Shown here one piece after another: positions 9,714 through 18,947 of a stretch of DNA of 64,000 nucleotides; position 1 is the stretch's first letter, and each line of letters begins with the position of its first letter. Below the pieces are notes generated by a model. The model was not told where the DNA came from. It made no database searches and was given only the letters and a program-made list of their open reading frames with translations. Source of the stretch: Thiocapsa marina 5811. Its GTDB lineage: Bacteria; Pseudomonadota; Gammaproteobacteria; Chromatiales; Chromatiaceae. The stretch is from assembly GCF_000223985.1 (NCBI RefSeq), contig NZ_AFWV01000018.1, positions 26,001 through 90,000 of the forward strand, read 5' to 3'. Both the position numbers and the translations under genes were made by a program.

Positions 9714-11393
9714 TCAGCCCCCGCGCTGGGCCTCTTCCATCTGCTCTTTGAGGAGGTCGCCAAGGGTGGTCGCGGTGGACGAATCGCGCGAGTAGCCCTT
9801 GATGGCCGCCTGCTCTTCCTCGACATCCTTCGCCTTCATCGACAGCGAAAGGGTGCGGTTCTTGCGATCGACGCCCAGGAACTTGGCCTCGATCTCCTCG
9901 CCTGCCTTCAGGACGGCACGCGCATCCTCGATGCGATCGCGCGAGATCTCGGAGGCACGCAGATAACCCTCGACACCGTCCGCCAGGGCGATGGTCGCCC
10001 CCTTGGGGTCGACATCGAGGATGGTACCGGTGACGACGCTGCCCTTCTCGTGCAGGGCGACGAAGCTGGAGAAGGGATCCTTGTCCAACTGCTTCACACC
10101 CAGCGAGATGCGCTCGCGCTCCGGATCGACCGACAGCACGACGGTTTCAAGCTCGTCGCCCTTCTTGTAGCGGCGCAGGGCCTGCTCGCCGGCCTCGTCC
10201 CAGGAGATGTCGGACAGATGCACCAGACCGTCGATGCCGCCGTCCAGACCGATGAAGATGCCGAAGTCCGTGATGGACTTGATCTTGCCGGAGACGTGAT
10301 CGCCCTTCTTGTGGGTGACGGCGAACTCGTCCCAAGGATTCATCGCGCACTGCTTGATGCCGAGCGAGATGCGGCGACGCTCCTCGTCGATATCCAGCAC
10401 CATGACCTCGACCTCGTCGCCGAGGGCCACGACCTTGCTCGGGTGGATGTTCTTGTTGGTCCAATCCATCTCGGAGACGTGGACCAGACCCTCGACACCC
10501 TCTTCGATCTCGACGAAGCAGCCGTAGTCGGCGATGTTGGTGACCTTGCCGAAGACACGGGTGCTTTCCGGGTAACGGCGCGAGATGTTGACCCACGGGT
10601 CCTCGCCCATCTGCTTGAGACCGAGCGAGACGCGCTGACGCTCGCGATCGAACTTGAGCACCTTCACGGTGACCTCGTCGCCGATCTCGACCACCTCGGA
10701 GGGATGCTTGACGCGACGCCAGGCCATATCCGTGATGTGCAGCAGGCCGTCGATGCCGCCCAGGTCCAGAAAGGCACCGTAGTCGGTCAGGTTCTTGACG
10801 ATACCCTTGACCTCCATGCCCTCTTCCAGGTTCTTCAGCAGCTGATCACGCTCGGCGCTGTATTCCTCTTCCACCACGGCGCGGCGGGAGACGACGACAT
10901 TGTTGCGCTTGCGGTCGAGCTTGATGACCTTGAATTCCTGCTCCTTGCCTTCGAGGTAGGTGGTGTCGCGCACGGGGCGGACATCCACGAGAGAACCCGG
11001 CAGGAATGCGCGAACGGTGCCCAGGTCGACGGTGAAACCGCCCTTGACCTTGCCGTTGATCATGCCCTTGACGGTGTCGGCCGCCTCGAACGCCTTCTCC
11101 AGATGATCCCATGCGGCGAACCGCTTTGCCTTCTCGCGCGACAGACGGGTGACGCCGAAGCCGTCCTCGACCGCGTCCAGGGCGACTTCGACATCGTCGC
11201 CGACCGCGACCTCGAGCTGGCCGTCCGGGCCGATGAATTGACTTCTGGGGATCACGCCCTCGGACTTGAGCCCGGCATTGATCACAACGTTGTCGGAGGT
11301 GATCTCGATCACGGTTCCGATGACGATGGTGCCCGGCTGAAGTTGGGTGGTACTCAGACTCTGTTCAAATAGTTCGGCAAAGCTTTCGGTCAT
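9714..11393 (-). CDS. rpsA: 30S ribosomal protein S1
   Basis: A 559-residue protein made of six S1 (OB-fold) RNA-binding repeats, the usual length for gammaproteobacterial S1. It binds mRNA leaders and helps initiation on structured messages. Visible repeat signatures include [80 protein letters not shown] and [30 protein letters not shown]. It sits between cmk and ihfB, the conserved order. The long opposite-strand frame is a codon-bias shadow. Confidence 0.97.
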   Translation of the reverse strand: MTESFAELFEQSLSTTQLQPGTIVIGTVIEITSDNVVINAGLKSEGVIPRSQFIGPDGQLEVAVGDDVEVALDAVEDGFGVTRLSREKAKRFAAWDHLEKAFEAADTVKGMINGKVKGGFTVDLGTVRAFLPGSLVDVRPVRDTTYLEGKEQEFKVIKLDRKRNNVVVSRRAVVEEEYSAERDQLLKNLEEGMEVKGIVKNLTDYGAFLDLGGIDGLLHITDMAWRRVKHPSEVVEIGDEVTVKVLKFDRERQRVSLGLKQMGEDPWVNISRRYPESTRVFGKVTNIADYGCFVEIEEGVEGLVHVSEMDWTNKNIHPSKVVALGDEVEVMVLDIDEERRRISLGIKQCAMNPWDEFAVTHKKGDHVSGKIKSITDFGIFIGLDGGIDGLVHLSDISWDEAGEQALRRYKKGDELETVVLSVDPERERISLGVKQLDKDPFSSFVALHEKGSVVTGTILDVDPKGATIALADGVEGYLRASEISRDRIEDARAVLKAGEEIEAKFLGVDRKNRTLSLSMKAKDVEEEQAAIKGYSRDSSTATTLGDLLKEQMEEAQRGG

Positions 11394-11532
11394 AAGCTGA
11401 AATTATCCTGAGAACGGCGCGCTGACCCGTCCCATCCGGAACGAGGGGTATGAATGAAATGAAAAGACCGGCGCATTCGGCACCGACCCGGACCGGATCG
11501 ACAGAGCTCCCGCTGGACGGACTGTCGATTTC

Positions 11533-12210
11533 TTAGGGGACCAGCTCCGGAAAGACGCGCCTCACCTCTTTCAGGACCCGATCGAGCACTTCTTCGATGG
11601 ACATCGCGGTGGAATCCACGATCACCGCATCCTCGGCCGCACGCAAGGGTGCGACGCTGCGGTTGCGATCACGCGCATCGCGCGCCCGGATGTCATCTAC
11701 AAGGTCGGGGAGGTTAGCATCCAACCCCTTTCCTTTCAACTGTTTATACCGGCGGTCCGCGCGCACCTCGGCGCTGGCGTCGAGAAAGACCTTCAACGGG
11801 GCCAGCGGAAACACGACCGTGCCCATGTCGCGCCCGTCCGCCACCAGGCCCTGCGGGCCGGCCATCGCGCGCTGGCGCTGCAACAAGGCATCGCGTACCG
11901 GCGGATGCACGGCGACACGCGAGGCCGCCGTCCCCGCTTGCTCGGTGCGGATCGCATTGCCGACGTCCTCGCCGTCGAGCAGCACGCGGCCCGCGACGAA
12001 GGCGACCGGCAGGTCGGCCGCGACCTCGGCGAGCGCCTCGGCATCGTCGAGCGACACCCCGCGGCGCTCCGCGGCCAGACCCAGCACGCGATAGAGCGCA
12101 CCGCTGTCCAGACAGTGCCAACCCAGTCGCGCCGAGAGCAGCTCGGCGATGGTGCCCTTGCCCGTCCCGGACGGACCGTCGATGGTAATGACCGGAGCGG
12201 CCTCACTCAT
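11533..12210 (-). CDS. cmk: Cytidylate kinase
   Basis: A 225-residue (d)CMP kinase that transfers phosphate from ATP to CMP/dCMP. The P-loop is [19 protein letters not shown] near the N-terminus; LDSGALYR and the [11 protein letters not shown] and [15 protein letters not shown] blocks are typical Cmk motifs. The start is set at [15 protein letters not shown]: the frame stays open further upstream but only through a tandem REP array that would encode repeated LVHPTA, which is not plausible protein. Between aroA and rpsA as usual. Confidence 0.94.
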   Translation of the reverse strand: MSEAAPVITIDGPSGTGKGTIAELLSARLGWHCLDSGALYRVLGLAAERRGVSLDDAEALAEVAADLPVAFVAGRVLLDGEDVGNAIRTEQAGTAASRVAVHPPVRDALLQRQRAMAGPQGLVADGRDMGTVVFPLAPLKVFLDASAEVRADRRYKQLKGKGLDANLPDLVDDIRARDARDRNRSVAPLRAAEDAVIVDSTAMSIEEVLDRVLKEVRRVFPELVP

Positions 12211-12238
12211 AAACCCGACCACTTCGCTGATCGCAGCC

Positions 12239-12371
12239 GTAGGGTGGACAAGCGCCGTAGGGTGGACAAGCGCCGTAGGGTGGACAAGCGCCGTAGGGTG
12301 GACAAGCGAAGCGCAGTCCACCAGCGCCGCCTCCGAGTTGGGTGGACTTCGCTCTCGCTCGTCCACCCTAC
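12239..12371. repeat. GTAG-headed REP array: four direct units plus one inverted
   Basis: Four head-to-tail copies of GTAGGGTGGACAAGCG starting at 12239, 12257, 12275 and 12293 (18-bp period). The last continues into its complementary arm (GCGCAGTCCACC), and an inverted copy ending in CCACCCTAC occupies 12341-12371. The GTAG head followed by an imperfect palindrome (GGTGGAC/GTCCACC) is the hallmark of REP sequences. It sits between aroA and cmk, inside the transcription unit. Confidence 0.9.
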
Positions 12372-12411
12372 GGCCGGGATGAGGAACAACGCCATCGTGG
12401 CCGGCATCCCG

Positions 12412-13761
12412 TCAGCCCCGCGTCGCTTGGATGCTCAAGCCGGCGGATCCAGCCAGCTCGACGAATCCGGGAAAGGAGGTCTCGACGTTGGCGCAGTCCC
12501 GGATCGCGACCGGGCCGCTCGCGCGCAAGGCCGCGATGGCGAAGGACATGGCGATCCGATGGTCGCCGTGTGCATCGATCGAGGGAGCATCGATCGTGTC
12601 CGCATCGCCCGTCGAGCCCAGCGCCCCGCCGAAGATGCGCATCCCGTCGGGCAGCGGCTCGGCGCACACCCCGAGCTTGGCCAAACCATCGGCCATCACC
12701 TGGATACGGTCGCTCTCCTTCACCCGCAGCTCCTCGGCGCCGGTCAGAACCGTCTCCCCCTCGGCGCAGGCCGCCGCGATGAAGAGGACCGGCAGCTCGT
12801 CGATGGCCAGCGGCACCTGATCGACCGGGATGCGGATCCCGCGCAGAGGTGCATGACGCACCCGAATGTCCGCCACCGGCTCTCCGCCGGCCGTGCGCCG
12901 ATCCATCAGCTCGATGTCTCCGCCCATGGCACGCAGAATATTGATGACGCCGACCCGCGTCGGATTGATCCCGACCCCTTCCAGGATCAGATCGGAGCCG
13001 GGCGCGATGCTTGCGCCGACGAGGAAAAACGCCGCCGACGAGATATCGGCAGGGATCGTCAACCGACAGCCCGTCAGACGTCCGCCGCCGGTCAGACAGA
13101 CCTTGGCCGCATGACGCCGAACCGAATAGCCGAAGGCCGTGAGCATGCGCTCGGTATGATCGCGTGTCGGCGCGGGCTCGGTCACGCAGGTCTCGCCCTC
13201 GGCATAGAGGCCCGCCAGCAAGAGGCTCGACTTCACCTGCGCACTGGCCACCGGCATGGTGTAGTCCAGGCCAGTCAGACGCGCGACCGGCGCGAGATCC
13301 AGCGGCGCCGTTCCGCCCTCGGTCGTGCCGATCCGCGCACCCATCTGCGCCAAAGGCTCGGTGACGCGCCGCATCGGACGCTTCGACAGCGAGCCGTCGC
13401 CGACCAGGGTCACCGGAAACGCCTGACCGGCCAGGAGACCGGAGAGCAACCGCATCGAGGTCCCGGAATTGCCCATGTCGAGCGGGCCGTCGGGGGACTG
13501 AAGACCACGCATCCCCACACCCTGCACCCGCACCTCGCCGCCGTCGGGCCCTTCGATCCGCACGCCCATGCGCCGGAAGGCATTCAGGGTCGCCAAGGCA
13601 TCCGCGCCCTCGAGGAACCCGCTGATACGGGTTTCACCCTCCGCGATTGCGGCCAGCATGATCGAGCGATGCGAGATCGACTTGTCGCCGGGAACGCGCA
13701 GGCGCCCGCGCAAGGTGCCGCCCGGCGCGACCAGGTAGCGGGTATCCGAAGGATGTGCCAA
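12412..13761 (-). CDS. aroA: 3-phosphoshikimate 1-carboxyvinyltransferase (EPSP synthase)
   Basis: Sixth step of the shikimate pathway: joins shikimate-3-phosphate and PEP. The 449-residue protein shows LRVPGDKSISHRSIMLAAIAEGET (PEP/S3P-binding), DMGNSGTSMRLLSGLLA, DGSLSKRPMRRV and AEELRVKESDRI, all diagnostic. The start is placed at a TTG at 13761 with GGAGAG just upstream, giving LAHPSDTRYLVAPGGTLRG; the longer frame to 13992 has no family similarity. The LLSGLLAGQAF block and the alanine after the NSGT motif look like the class II type, an inference only. First gene of the aroA-cmk-rpsA-ihfB run. Confidence 0.94.
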   Translation of the reverse strand: MAHPSDTRYLVAPGGTLRGRLRVPGDKSISHRSIMLAAIAEGETRISGFLEGADALATLNAFRRMGVRIEGPDGGEVRVQGVGMRGLQSPDGPLDMGNSGTSMRLLSGLLAGQAFPVTLVGDGSLSKRPMRRVTEPLAQMGARIGTTEGGTAPLDLAPVARLTGLDYTMPVASAQVKSSLLLAGLYAEGETCVTEPAPTRDHTERMLTAFGYSVRRHAAKVCLTGGGRLTGCRLTIPADISSAAFFLVGASIAPGSDLILEGVGINPTRVGVINILRAMGGDIELMDRRTAGGEPVADIRVRHAPLRGIRIPVDQVPLAIDELPVLFIAAACAEGETVLTGAEELRVKESDRIQVMADGLAKLGVCAEPLPDGMRIFGGALGSTGDADTIDAPSIDAHGDHRIAMSFAIAALRASGPVAIRDCANVETSFPGFVELAGSAGLSIQATRG

Positions 13762-13956
13762 GTGCTCTCCCGCGCGACTGCGCCCGGACGCTGAAAAGCC
13801 GACTATGTTAGTCCTGCGGGCGGAGTCGGTAAACTGCGGAATCAGGGTCTCCCGTTGCCCCCGCCGGGCCGCAGCCAATTGTCGACGACCAGGCCCGATA
13901 CCCGGTTGAATTCGTCTTGATTGCCCTTCGCGGCGGCGATTCAACATGAACAGGCA

Positions 13957-14029
13957 GGGGCAAAGCGCAGCGTGCCCAACCCGCGCCGGCATCGCAGGGA
14001 GCTGTTGGGCACGCTGCGCTTTGCCCTAC
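13957..14029. repeat. REP-like inverted pair (GGGCAAAGCGCAGCGTGCCC type)
   Basis: GGGGCAAAGCGCAGCGTGCC at 13957 faces its inverted copy ending GCTTTGCCCTAC at 14029, so the outer end again reads GTAG. A second TCCTACG end follows at 14040-14046 and holds the stop of the Phd-like gene. The remaining space back to aroA holds no gene. Confidence 0.7.
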
Positions 14030-14041
14030 GGCTAACGCATC

Positions 14042-14272
14042 CTACGAAGTCACGACCGAATCCGGCGGCGAGTCCGCCGGCGGGGCCAGGTCGATGTCGT
14101 CTCCCTGCAGCCAGAGGGGCCTGAAGACATCGGCGGCCGAGCGAGGGACATCGGGCACCAAGCGCGCGACAACTCGGCCGCGGCGCATGATCGCGATCGT
14201 CTCGCCGGCTTCGACGGCGGCTAATAATTCTAAAAATTTGGACTTGGCTTCAACCACTTGTACGCGACGCAT
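14042..14272 (-). CDS. Solitary Phd/YefM-type antitoxin
   Basis: A 76-residue protein with the Phd/YefM N-terminal DNA-binding/dimerisation pattern: MRRVQVVEAKSKFLELLAAVEAGETIAIMRRGRVVARLVP. Members repress their own promoter and neutralise a toxin (RelE, Doc or PIN type) through the C-terminal tail. The start at 14272 is chosen over an upstream in-frame start because it matches the family N-terminus. No toxin gene lies on either side: the downstream flank is REP sequence and the upstream flank a composite repeat. Either the partner was lost or it acts on a distant toxin. The TAG stop is within a REP end. Confidence 0.75.
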   Translation of the reverse strand: MRRVQVVEAKSKFLELLAAVEAGETIAIMRRGRVVARLVPDVPRSAADVFRPLWLQGDDIDLAPPADSPPDSVVTS

Positions 14273-14416
14273 GACCAACTCCAAGACAAAACCATGTGGC
14301 CAGCTTATGCCGGCAGTCGGGTCGCAGCAATCCGCTTCAGACGTGAAATCGCCTAAGCCATGCGCACGGTGTAGGATTCCGCCGACGAGCCGGGAGGCTC
14401 GCCGCGGCTGTTGAAC

Positions 14417-14610
14417 CTAAACCGCCTCCGTAGCGACATGCGTCGTTTGCATTTTGCGTCTGGCTTCAGAGATGTCCTCGATCCCGGTGAGACGCGGTTT
14501 AGAATGATATATTTTTTAATACTTTAAACCGCGCGACTCCGACCATGATCGGAGTCGGCGCGGCCAAGCCAAGCCGACAAACGACGCATACCGCGCTGGG
14601 CGCGGTTTAG
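14417..14610. repeat. Composite repeat, module B + AT-rich spacer + module A (inverted orientation)
   Basis: Two modules, 14417-14502 and 14524-14610, each bounded by CTAAACC.../...GCGGTTTAG ends, separated by an AT-only-like spacer (AATGATATATTTTTTAATAC). On the other strand it reads A-spacer-B like the composites at 23107, 47797 and 63175. Module A contains the GACTCCGA/TCGGAGTC hairpin and the CGCATACCGCGCTGGGCG end seen in the other A modules. Lies between the divergent antitoxin and yhbY genes. Confidence 0.88.
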
Positions 14611-14637
14611 GGCATTCATTCCGTTATCAGGACCATC

Positions 14638-14940
14638 ATGTCGATTACCGAAAAACAAAAACGCTGGCTGAAGAAGCAATCACACCACCTCAAACCCGTC
14701 GTCACGCTCGGGCAGCACGGGCTCACGGAGGCCGTGCTCGCCGAGATCGAGCTGGCGTTGAGCCACCACGAGCTGCTGAAGGTCAAGGTCAATGCCGGCG
14801 ATCGCGAGGAGCGCGACGCCGCGATCGCGCTGATCGCCGAGCGCACCGACGCCGTCCTGGTCGGACGGATCGGCCATGTGGCGTCCTTCTATCGCGCCAA
14901 TCCCGAAAAGCGCGATCCGATCCTGCTTCCGAACCTCTGA
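14638..14940 (+). CDS. yhbY: YhbY/CRM-domain RNA-binding protein
   Basis: A 100-residue single CRM-domain protein associated with the large ribosomal subunit during assembly. It has the family opening ITEKQKRWLKKQSHHLKPVV, the GxxG loop in TLGQHGLTEAVLAEI, and the ELLKVKVNAGDREERDA and VLVGRIGHVASFYR segments; the length fits. In many gammaproteobacteria it is beside rlmE-ftsH, which are absent here. Its promoter region is occupied by a composite repeat ending 27 bp before the ATG. Confidence 0.92.
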   Translation: MSITEKQKRWLKKQSHHLKPVVTLGQHGLTEAVLAEIELALSHHELLKVKVNAGDREERDAAIALIAERTDAVLVGRIGHVASFYRANPEKRDPILLPNL

Positions 14941-15066
14941 GACCCTCGCCGGGCTGGATCGTTGTCGTTGCCGTTGTCGTTGTCGAAATCGCAACCGGAA
15001 AGCCGATGCAATTCGGCCATGAGCAACGCGATGACTACCGAATCTCGGTCCGCTACGTGGCTGAGG

Positions 15067-15546
15067 CGATTTCCGGGAATCAACATCCGAACTGCGCAGA
15101 CGATCGGCCGGCAGTGACGCCGACGGTCGTCGCGAAGCGGCGACACCCACCGGGATAGACGACTTGCAGTCGTCCTCTTCAGCCGGCCCGACGGCCCGCG
15201 AGGTTGCGGTCAAGGCGACCCACTCGAAAACCGCGTTGAACGCGCTTCGGCACCGGTTTCCGCTGTGCTGATCCGTTCGCGATCGTCCTCTCCTTTCAGG
15301 CGGTGCCCGACGCAACGGTCGTGCAAGCGAGGCCCGTGGAAGAGGACGACTGCAAGTCGTCTATCCCGGGGGCACGTCGCTTCGCGACGTTGCTTCCGGC
15401 CGATCGGATGTGCAAGGAACGATCGACATGTCGATGCGCATTCAGACGCACCTCAGGCTCCTTCAGGTTGTGCAAGCATGCGCAGTCGGGAGACTGATTT
15501 GCGGAAATCACCTTATTTCCGACACGTTACTGATTCCCGGAAGTCG
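15067..15546. repeat. ~480-bp imperfect palindromic intergenic element
   Basis: The whole gap between yhbY and the export operon folds on itself. Outer arms: CGATTTCCGGGAATCA (15067-15082) against TGATTCCCGGAAGTCG (15531-15546). Middle arms: CGATCGGCCGG (from ~15099) against CCGGCCGATCG (~15397). Inner arms: the stretch 15128-15180 against 15339-15388, including GACGACTTGCAGTCGTCCTC and its complement. No open frame in it resembles a gene; it looks like a non-autonomous mobile element or a decayed inverted duplication. Confidence 0.7.
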
Positions 15547-15548
15547 CC

Positions 15549-18518
15549 CTATCCCTTCACCTTCAACGTCCCGAGCATCCGCATGGTCCGGATCTTCAGC
15601 TCGACTCTGAACTCGACCTCCTGATCGGCGCTCGGCTCGACCTCGAGGGTATAGCCGGTCTCCTCGATCGTCGCATTCTCGGGCAGCTTCTCGGGATCGA
15701 TGGTGACGGTCCAGGTGCCGGGTTGCAGCCCAGCGAAGCGGAACTCGCCGTTGCCGTTGGTGAGGCGCCGGTAGACCTGATCGCCGCTGCGCACCTCGAC
15801 CAGGATGCCGCCGAGGCCGCGGCTCGGTTTAAGCTCTTCCGACGTCGGCGGGGGCGGGGCCTTGACGCCGCGCCCGACCTGCACGAAGGTCTGCGAGGGC
15901 AGCAGGCTGGGGTCCGGCTCGTAGAGCTGGACCTTGCCGTCGATGGTCGCACCCCGGATGAAGGGGAGGTTTACCGGCACGCCGGCATCAAAGAAGAGGT
16001 TGACCTCCTGCGGCATCTCGACCAGCGGGATCATGCCCACCGGCAGGCGCCCACCGGCCAGGGTGAGCTGGTAGACCCCGAGCTTGACCGAGGGGAACAT
16101 GAAATAGCCGTTTGCGTCAGTGATGGCGACCAGCCGGTCCATCTTGAGCACGACGTTCGCCAGACCCTTGCCGGTCTCCTGATCGAACGCACGGCCCCGC
16201 AGCGTGGCGACGTCCTTGCGCCGCAGGGTCGGGACCTCGATCGGCACCGTGTAGGAGATCATCAGACTGTTGTCCATATCCATGCCGTTGTCGTAGGTCT
16301 CCGCATAGCGTGAGCCGTGGCGCGCCTGCACCCGGATCATGTCGCCGTTCTCGCGCAGATAGCTGTACTGGGCGTTGGCGATGACGCTGTTCTGGCCGTT
16401 GTAGTTCTGCCCCTGCACATCCAGGCTGAGGTTGGAACGCTCGTTGAGGATGAGGTTGGCGCTGACCCCGGCGGTCATGCTCGGCTCTTCGTCGAAGCTC
16501 GCGGCGGCCTGATTCTCCAGGAAGAGATAGGCGCCCAGGTTCAAGCGCTTGGTCGGACGCCAGAAGAGGCTGCCGCGATAGGCGTCGGTCATGGAGCGCT
16601 CGCCGGTCACGCGATCGAGCTTCTGTCCCACGTCTACGCTCGTGTTGAGGCTCAGATTCAGCTCTTTGAAGCTCTTGGCGTAACCCAGGCGCAGGATGTT
16701 CTCGGTCTCGTCGAAGGTCGGTGCCGGATTTAGATCGTTGCGTTGGCGATAACGCAGCTCGGCCAGATAGCGGCTGTCGCTCGGTGTGCGCCAATTCACG
16801 CCGATGCCGGCCTCGTGCTCCTCGCTGTCGGGGCTGTACCAACCCCAATCGTCCGCATCCAGATCGACCACGAAGTCGTCATTGTCCTCGTCGTCTGGCG
16901 GCTCGTCGTCGTGGTACCGGTTGTAGTGATAGAAGGCGCGCAGACTCCAGGGCCGGTCCTCCGGCGCATAGTTCACGTCCAGATAGGCGCGGTCCTGGTT
17001 CTGGTAGTAACCGGCATAGTCCGGCGAGGCATAGAGCAGGGTCAGTCGATAGCGCCAAGGCGCACCCAACTTGACCAGATCCCCCCAGAAGGCGGCGCCG
17101 CTCCCGGCATCCCCGGTGCTGCCGGCGACCTCCACGTCCAAGGCGAGTTCGGGACCCAACACCGCCTTCTGTCGCAGCCCGAGGATCCGGTTGTGGCCGT
17201 TCAGGTTGTCGGTTTGGTCCAGGTAATTGAGGGCGACCAACCAGGTCGGTGTCAGCGCAAAGGTCGCACCCAAGCCGGTTTGATGGCCGTCGAAATCCTC
17301 CTCGTCGTCTCCGAAATCGAAGGAGCCGACGTGATAGGCGGAGACCTCCCAGCGTTCGCCGCGCCAGGCAAAGCGCGCCCCGCGCCCGCTCACCCCCATC
17401 TCGGTCAGCGGCGAGAGGCTGTAGCTCGCATCGCCGAGGGTCACGTCGAAGTCGCGCCCGCGGTAATCCAGATAGAACCAAGTGTCCTGACCGAAGACGG
17501 TCTCGTCGTTCAGGCCGGGCCAGCGCAGCAGGAAGCTCAGGAAACGCTCGTCCGTGTTGTCCAGCGCCCCGCTGCCGGACCATTCGAGCTGCACGCCCGC
17601 GCCGTCGTCGCCGTCGTTCTTGCCGCTCCAACTGCCGCCGACCCGCCGGGTGAAGTAGGTCTTCATGCTGTGATAGGGCATCTCCTTGCCGGTCATGCGC
17701 GGCAGGGTCTCGACGCTCTTCTTGGCGGTGTCGCTGAGGGGCGTCTCCAGCCCGGGCGTGGATGCGGTCGCGGTCAGGCTGATCTCGTCGCGGGTCGGCT
17801 CCGTGATGGCCGGCGGCTTGATGGTCAGCTCCACCGGGCGCACCTCGCCGGCCGCCAGGGTCATGCTGCCGGCCGCGGGCTCCACCTTGGATTCACGGCT
17901 GCTTTGGGCGCCGAAGCCGACGGTCAGCTCGGTATTGCTGTAGTTGCCGATCTGGAAGGTCGCCTCGTAGGGCTCGTTCGCGATCGCGATGGCCGGCATG
18001 TCCAGGATGTCGACCTGGAGTTTGAACACGGGTCGCACCCGCACCGCCAGGGTCGAGCCGCCGAGTGCGCCGGGTCGGCCGCGGAGACCGACCTGATAGC
18101 TCACACGATACTCGCCCGCCGCGACCCGCTCGGGCACGAAGAAGCTGACCAACCGCATGGCCGAGCCGCCAGCAGGAAGGCTGAAGGGGAATTCAGGCGT
18201 GATGGCGCGCCAACCCTCGGGCATCAGCAGCCGGCCTTCGAAGTCGTTGGGCTGACCGGTCTGGTTGACGATCTGAAAGACGGCCGTGACGACCTCGCGC
18301 GGGTCGACCGTGAACACCCGCGAATCCATCGGCCGCACATCCACACCGCGCGCCTGGGCGAGAAGCGGCGAACCGATCAGAAGCAGGCCGAGCAGGATCC
18401 AGGAGAGCGGCCCAGGTCCCGGGTGCAGCCGACGCCACCGCCGGACACCGCGCCCGTCGCGCAGCGTGGCGCGTCGGGATACGGTCTCTGAGCGATTGCG
18501 GCCGTCGGGCCGGGACAT
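15549..18518 (-). CDS. Large outer-membrane beta-barrel protein, usher-like, of a non-canonical export operon
   Basis: A 989-residue protein with a signal peptide (core LSWILLGLLLIGSPLLAQA, cleavage near residue 56; GGAGG precedes the ATG). Residues ~60-270 hold two Ig-like periplasmic domains (DPREVVTAVFQIVNQTGQ, ELTVGFGAQSS). Residues ~280-760 are dense in alternating amphipathic strands with aromatic edges (WFYLDYRGRDFDVTLGDASYSL, RYLAELRYRQRNDL, SLSLDVQG-like runs), as in large beta-barrels. Residues ~770-980 hold two carboxypeptidase-regulatory-like Ig domains (LRGRAFDQETGKGLANVVLKMD, GGILVEVRSGDQVYRRLTNGNGEFRFAGLQPGTW). The classical FimD plug and signature are not recognisable. Together with the subunit and chaperone genes upstream it most likely forms the outer-membrane exporter/anchor of a surface fibre. 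Confidence 0.7.
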   Translation of the reverse strand: MSRPDGRNRSETVSRRATLRDGRGVRRWRRLHPGPGPLSWILLGLLLIGSPLLAQARGVDVRPMDSRVFTVDPREVVTAVFQIVNQTGQPNDFEGRLLMPEGWRAITPEFPFSLPAGGSAMRLVSFFVPERVAAGEYRVSYQVGLRGRPGALGGSTLAVRVRPVFKLQVDILDMPAIAIANEPYEATFQIGNYSNTELTVGFGAQSSRESKVEPAAGSMTLAAGEVRPVELTIKPPAITEPTRDEISLTATASTPGLETPLSDTAKKSVETLPRMTGKEMPYHSMKTYFTRRVGGSWSGKNDGDDGAGVQLEWSGSGALDNTDERFLSFLLRWPGLNDETVFGQDTWFYLDYRGRDFDVTLGDASYSLSPLTEMGVSGRGARFAWRGERWEVSAYHVGSFDFGDDEEDFDGHQTGLGATFALTPTWLVALNYLDQTDNLNGHNRILGLRQKAVLGPELALDVEVAGSTGDAGSGAAFWGDLVKLGAPWRYRLTLLYASPDYAGYYQNQDRAYLDVNYAPEDRPWSLRAFYHYNRYHDDEPPDDEDNDDFVVDLDADDWGWYSPDSEEHEAGIGVNWRTPSDSRYLAELRYRQRNDLNPAPTFDETENILRLGYAKSFKELNLSLNTSVDVGQKLDRVTGERSMTDAYRGSLFWRPTKRLNLGAYLFLENQAAASFDEEPSMTAGVSANLILNERSNLSLDVQGQNYNGQNSVIANAQYSYLRENGDMIRVQARHGSRYAETYDNGMDMDNSLMISYTVPIEVPTLRRKDVATLRGRAFDQETGKGLANVVLKMDRLVAITDANGYFMFPSVKLGVYQLTLAGGRLPVGMIPLVEMPQEVNLFFDAGVPVNLPFIRGATIDGKVQLYEPDPSLLPSQTFVQVGRGVKAPPPPTSEELKPSRGLGGILVEVRSGDQVYRRLTNGNGEFRFAGLQPGTWTVTIDPEKLPENATIEETGYTLEVEPSADQEVEFRVELKIRTMRMLGTLKVKG

Positions 18519-18947
18519 CCGGAAAACCTCCGGGTCGCGGGTGACGGTCGTTCCGGCCGCTGCCTGTTCAGGCGCTCACCGGCAATGTCGACCTTGTGCG
18601 AACCGGGGCACCGAATCCGCCATGATGGCGAGCGGCGCTGCGGTCCAGGCATTGGCCGGATCGGTGGCGAAAGGACCCAGTGGCGTGCGTCACCCTTGAC
18701 CGAGCTGTGCGACCGTCGCGTTGGGTCAATCGGCCGCGGGTTATTCTTCTGTTGTTCGTTCGCGAGTCGGCGGTGCCGCATGGCTCCGCCATCGACACCG
18801 ACGCCCGCCCTGTCCGTCCCTTCCCCCCATCGGAGCGGAGCCGGGAAGGGGTCAGGCCGCGCCGCTCCGTGGCGTCCTTGGCCTGCCTCTTCTCAACCCC
18901 GACCGCCGGGAATGGGTGACTCATGCCCTTGGGCCGGGTCGAGGGGG
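18519..18947. other. 429-bp gap inside the export operon
   Basis: No convincing gene. The minus-strand frame 18568-18924 is Arg/Ser/Thr-rich with no domain and is judged spurious. The gap separates the chaperone-like gene from the barrel gene and might hold a second promoter or an RNA structure; I see no clear terminator. Confidence 0.5.

Noticed and set aside
9519..11372. A 617-codon plus-strand frame opposite rpsA
   Set aside because: It mirrors the S1 coding frame; a GC-rich codon-bias shadow rich in Asp/Leu/Gly/Val with no independent domain.
12211..12366. N-terminal extension of cmk with repeated LVHPTA
   Set aside because: It is translation of the REP array; the kinase family starts at [12 protein letters not shown].
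12239..12371. Possible CRISPR array (regular 18-bp spacing)
   Set aside because: Units are contiguous with no unique spacers and end in an inverted copy; this is a REP array.
16743..18491. A 582-codon plus-strand frame opposite the barrel gene
   Set aside because: Antisense shadow with no recognisable domain; the minus frame has a signal peptide, Ig domains and a good ribosome site.
18568..18924. Minus-strand 118-codon frame between the chaperone-like and barrel genes
   Set aside because: Arg/Ser/Thr-rich low-complexity composition, no domain and no ribosome site.
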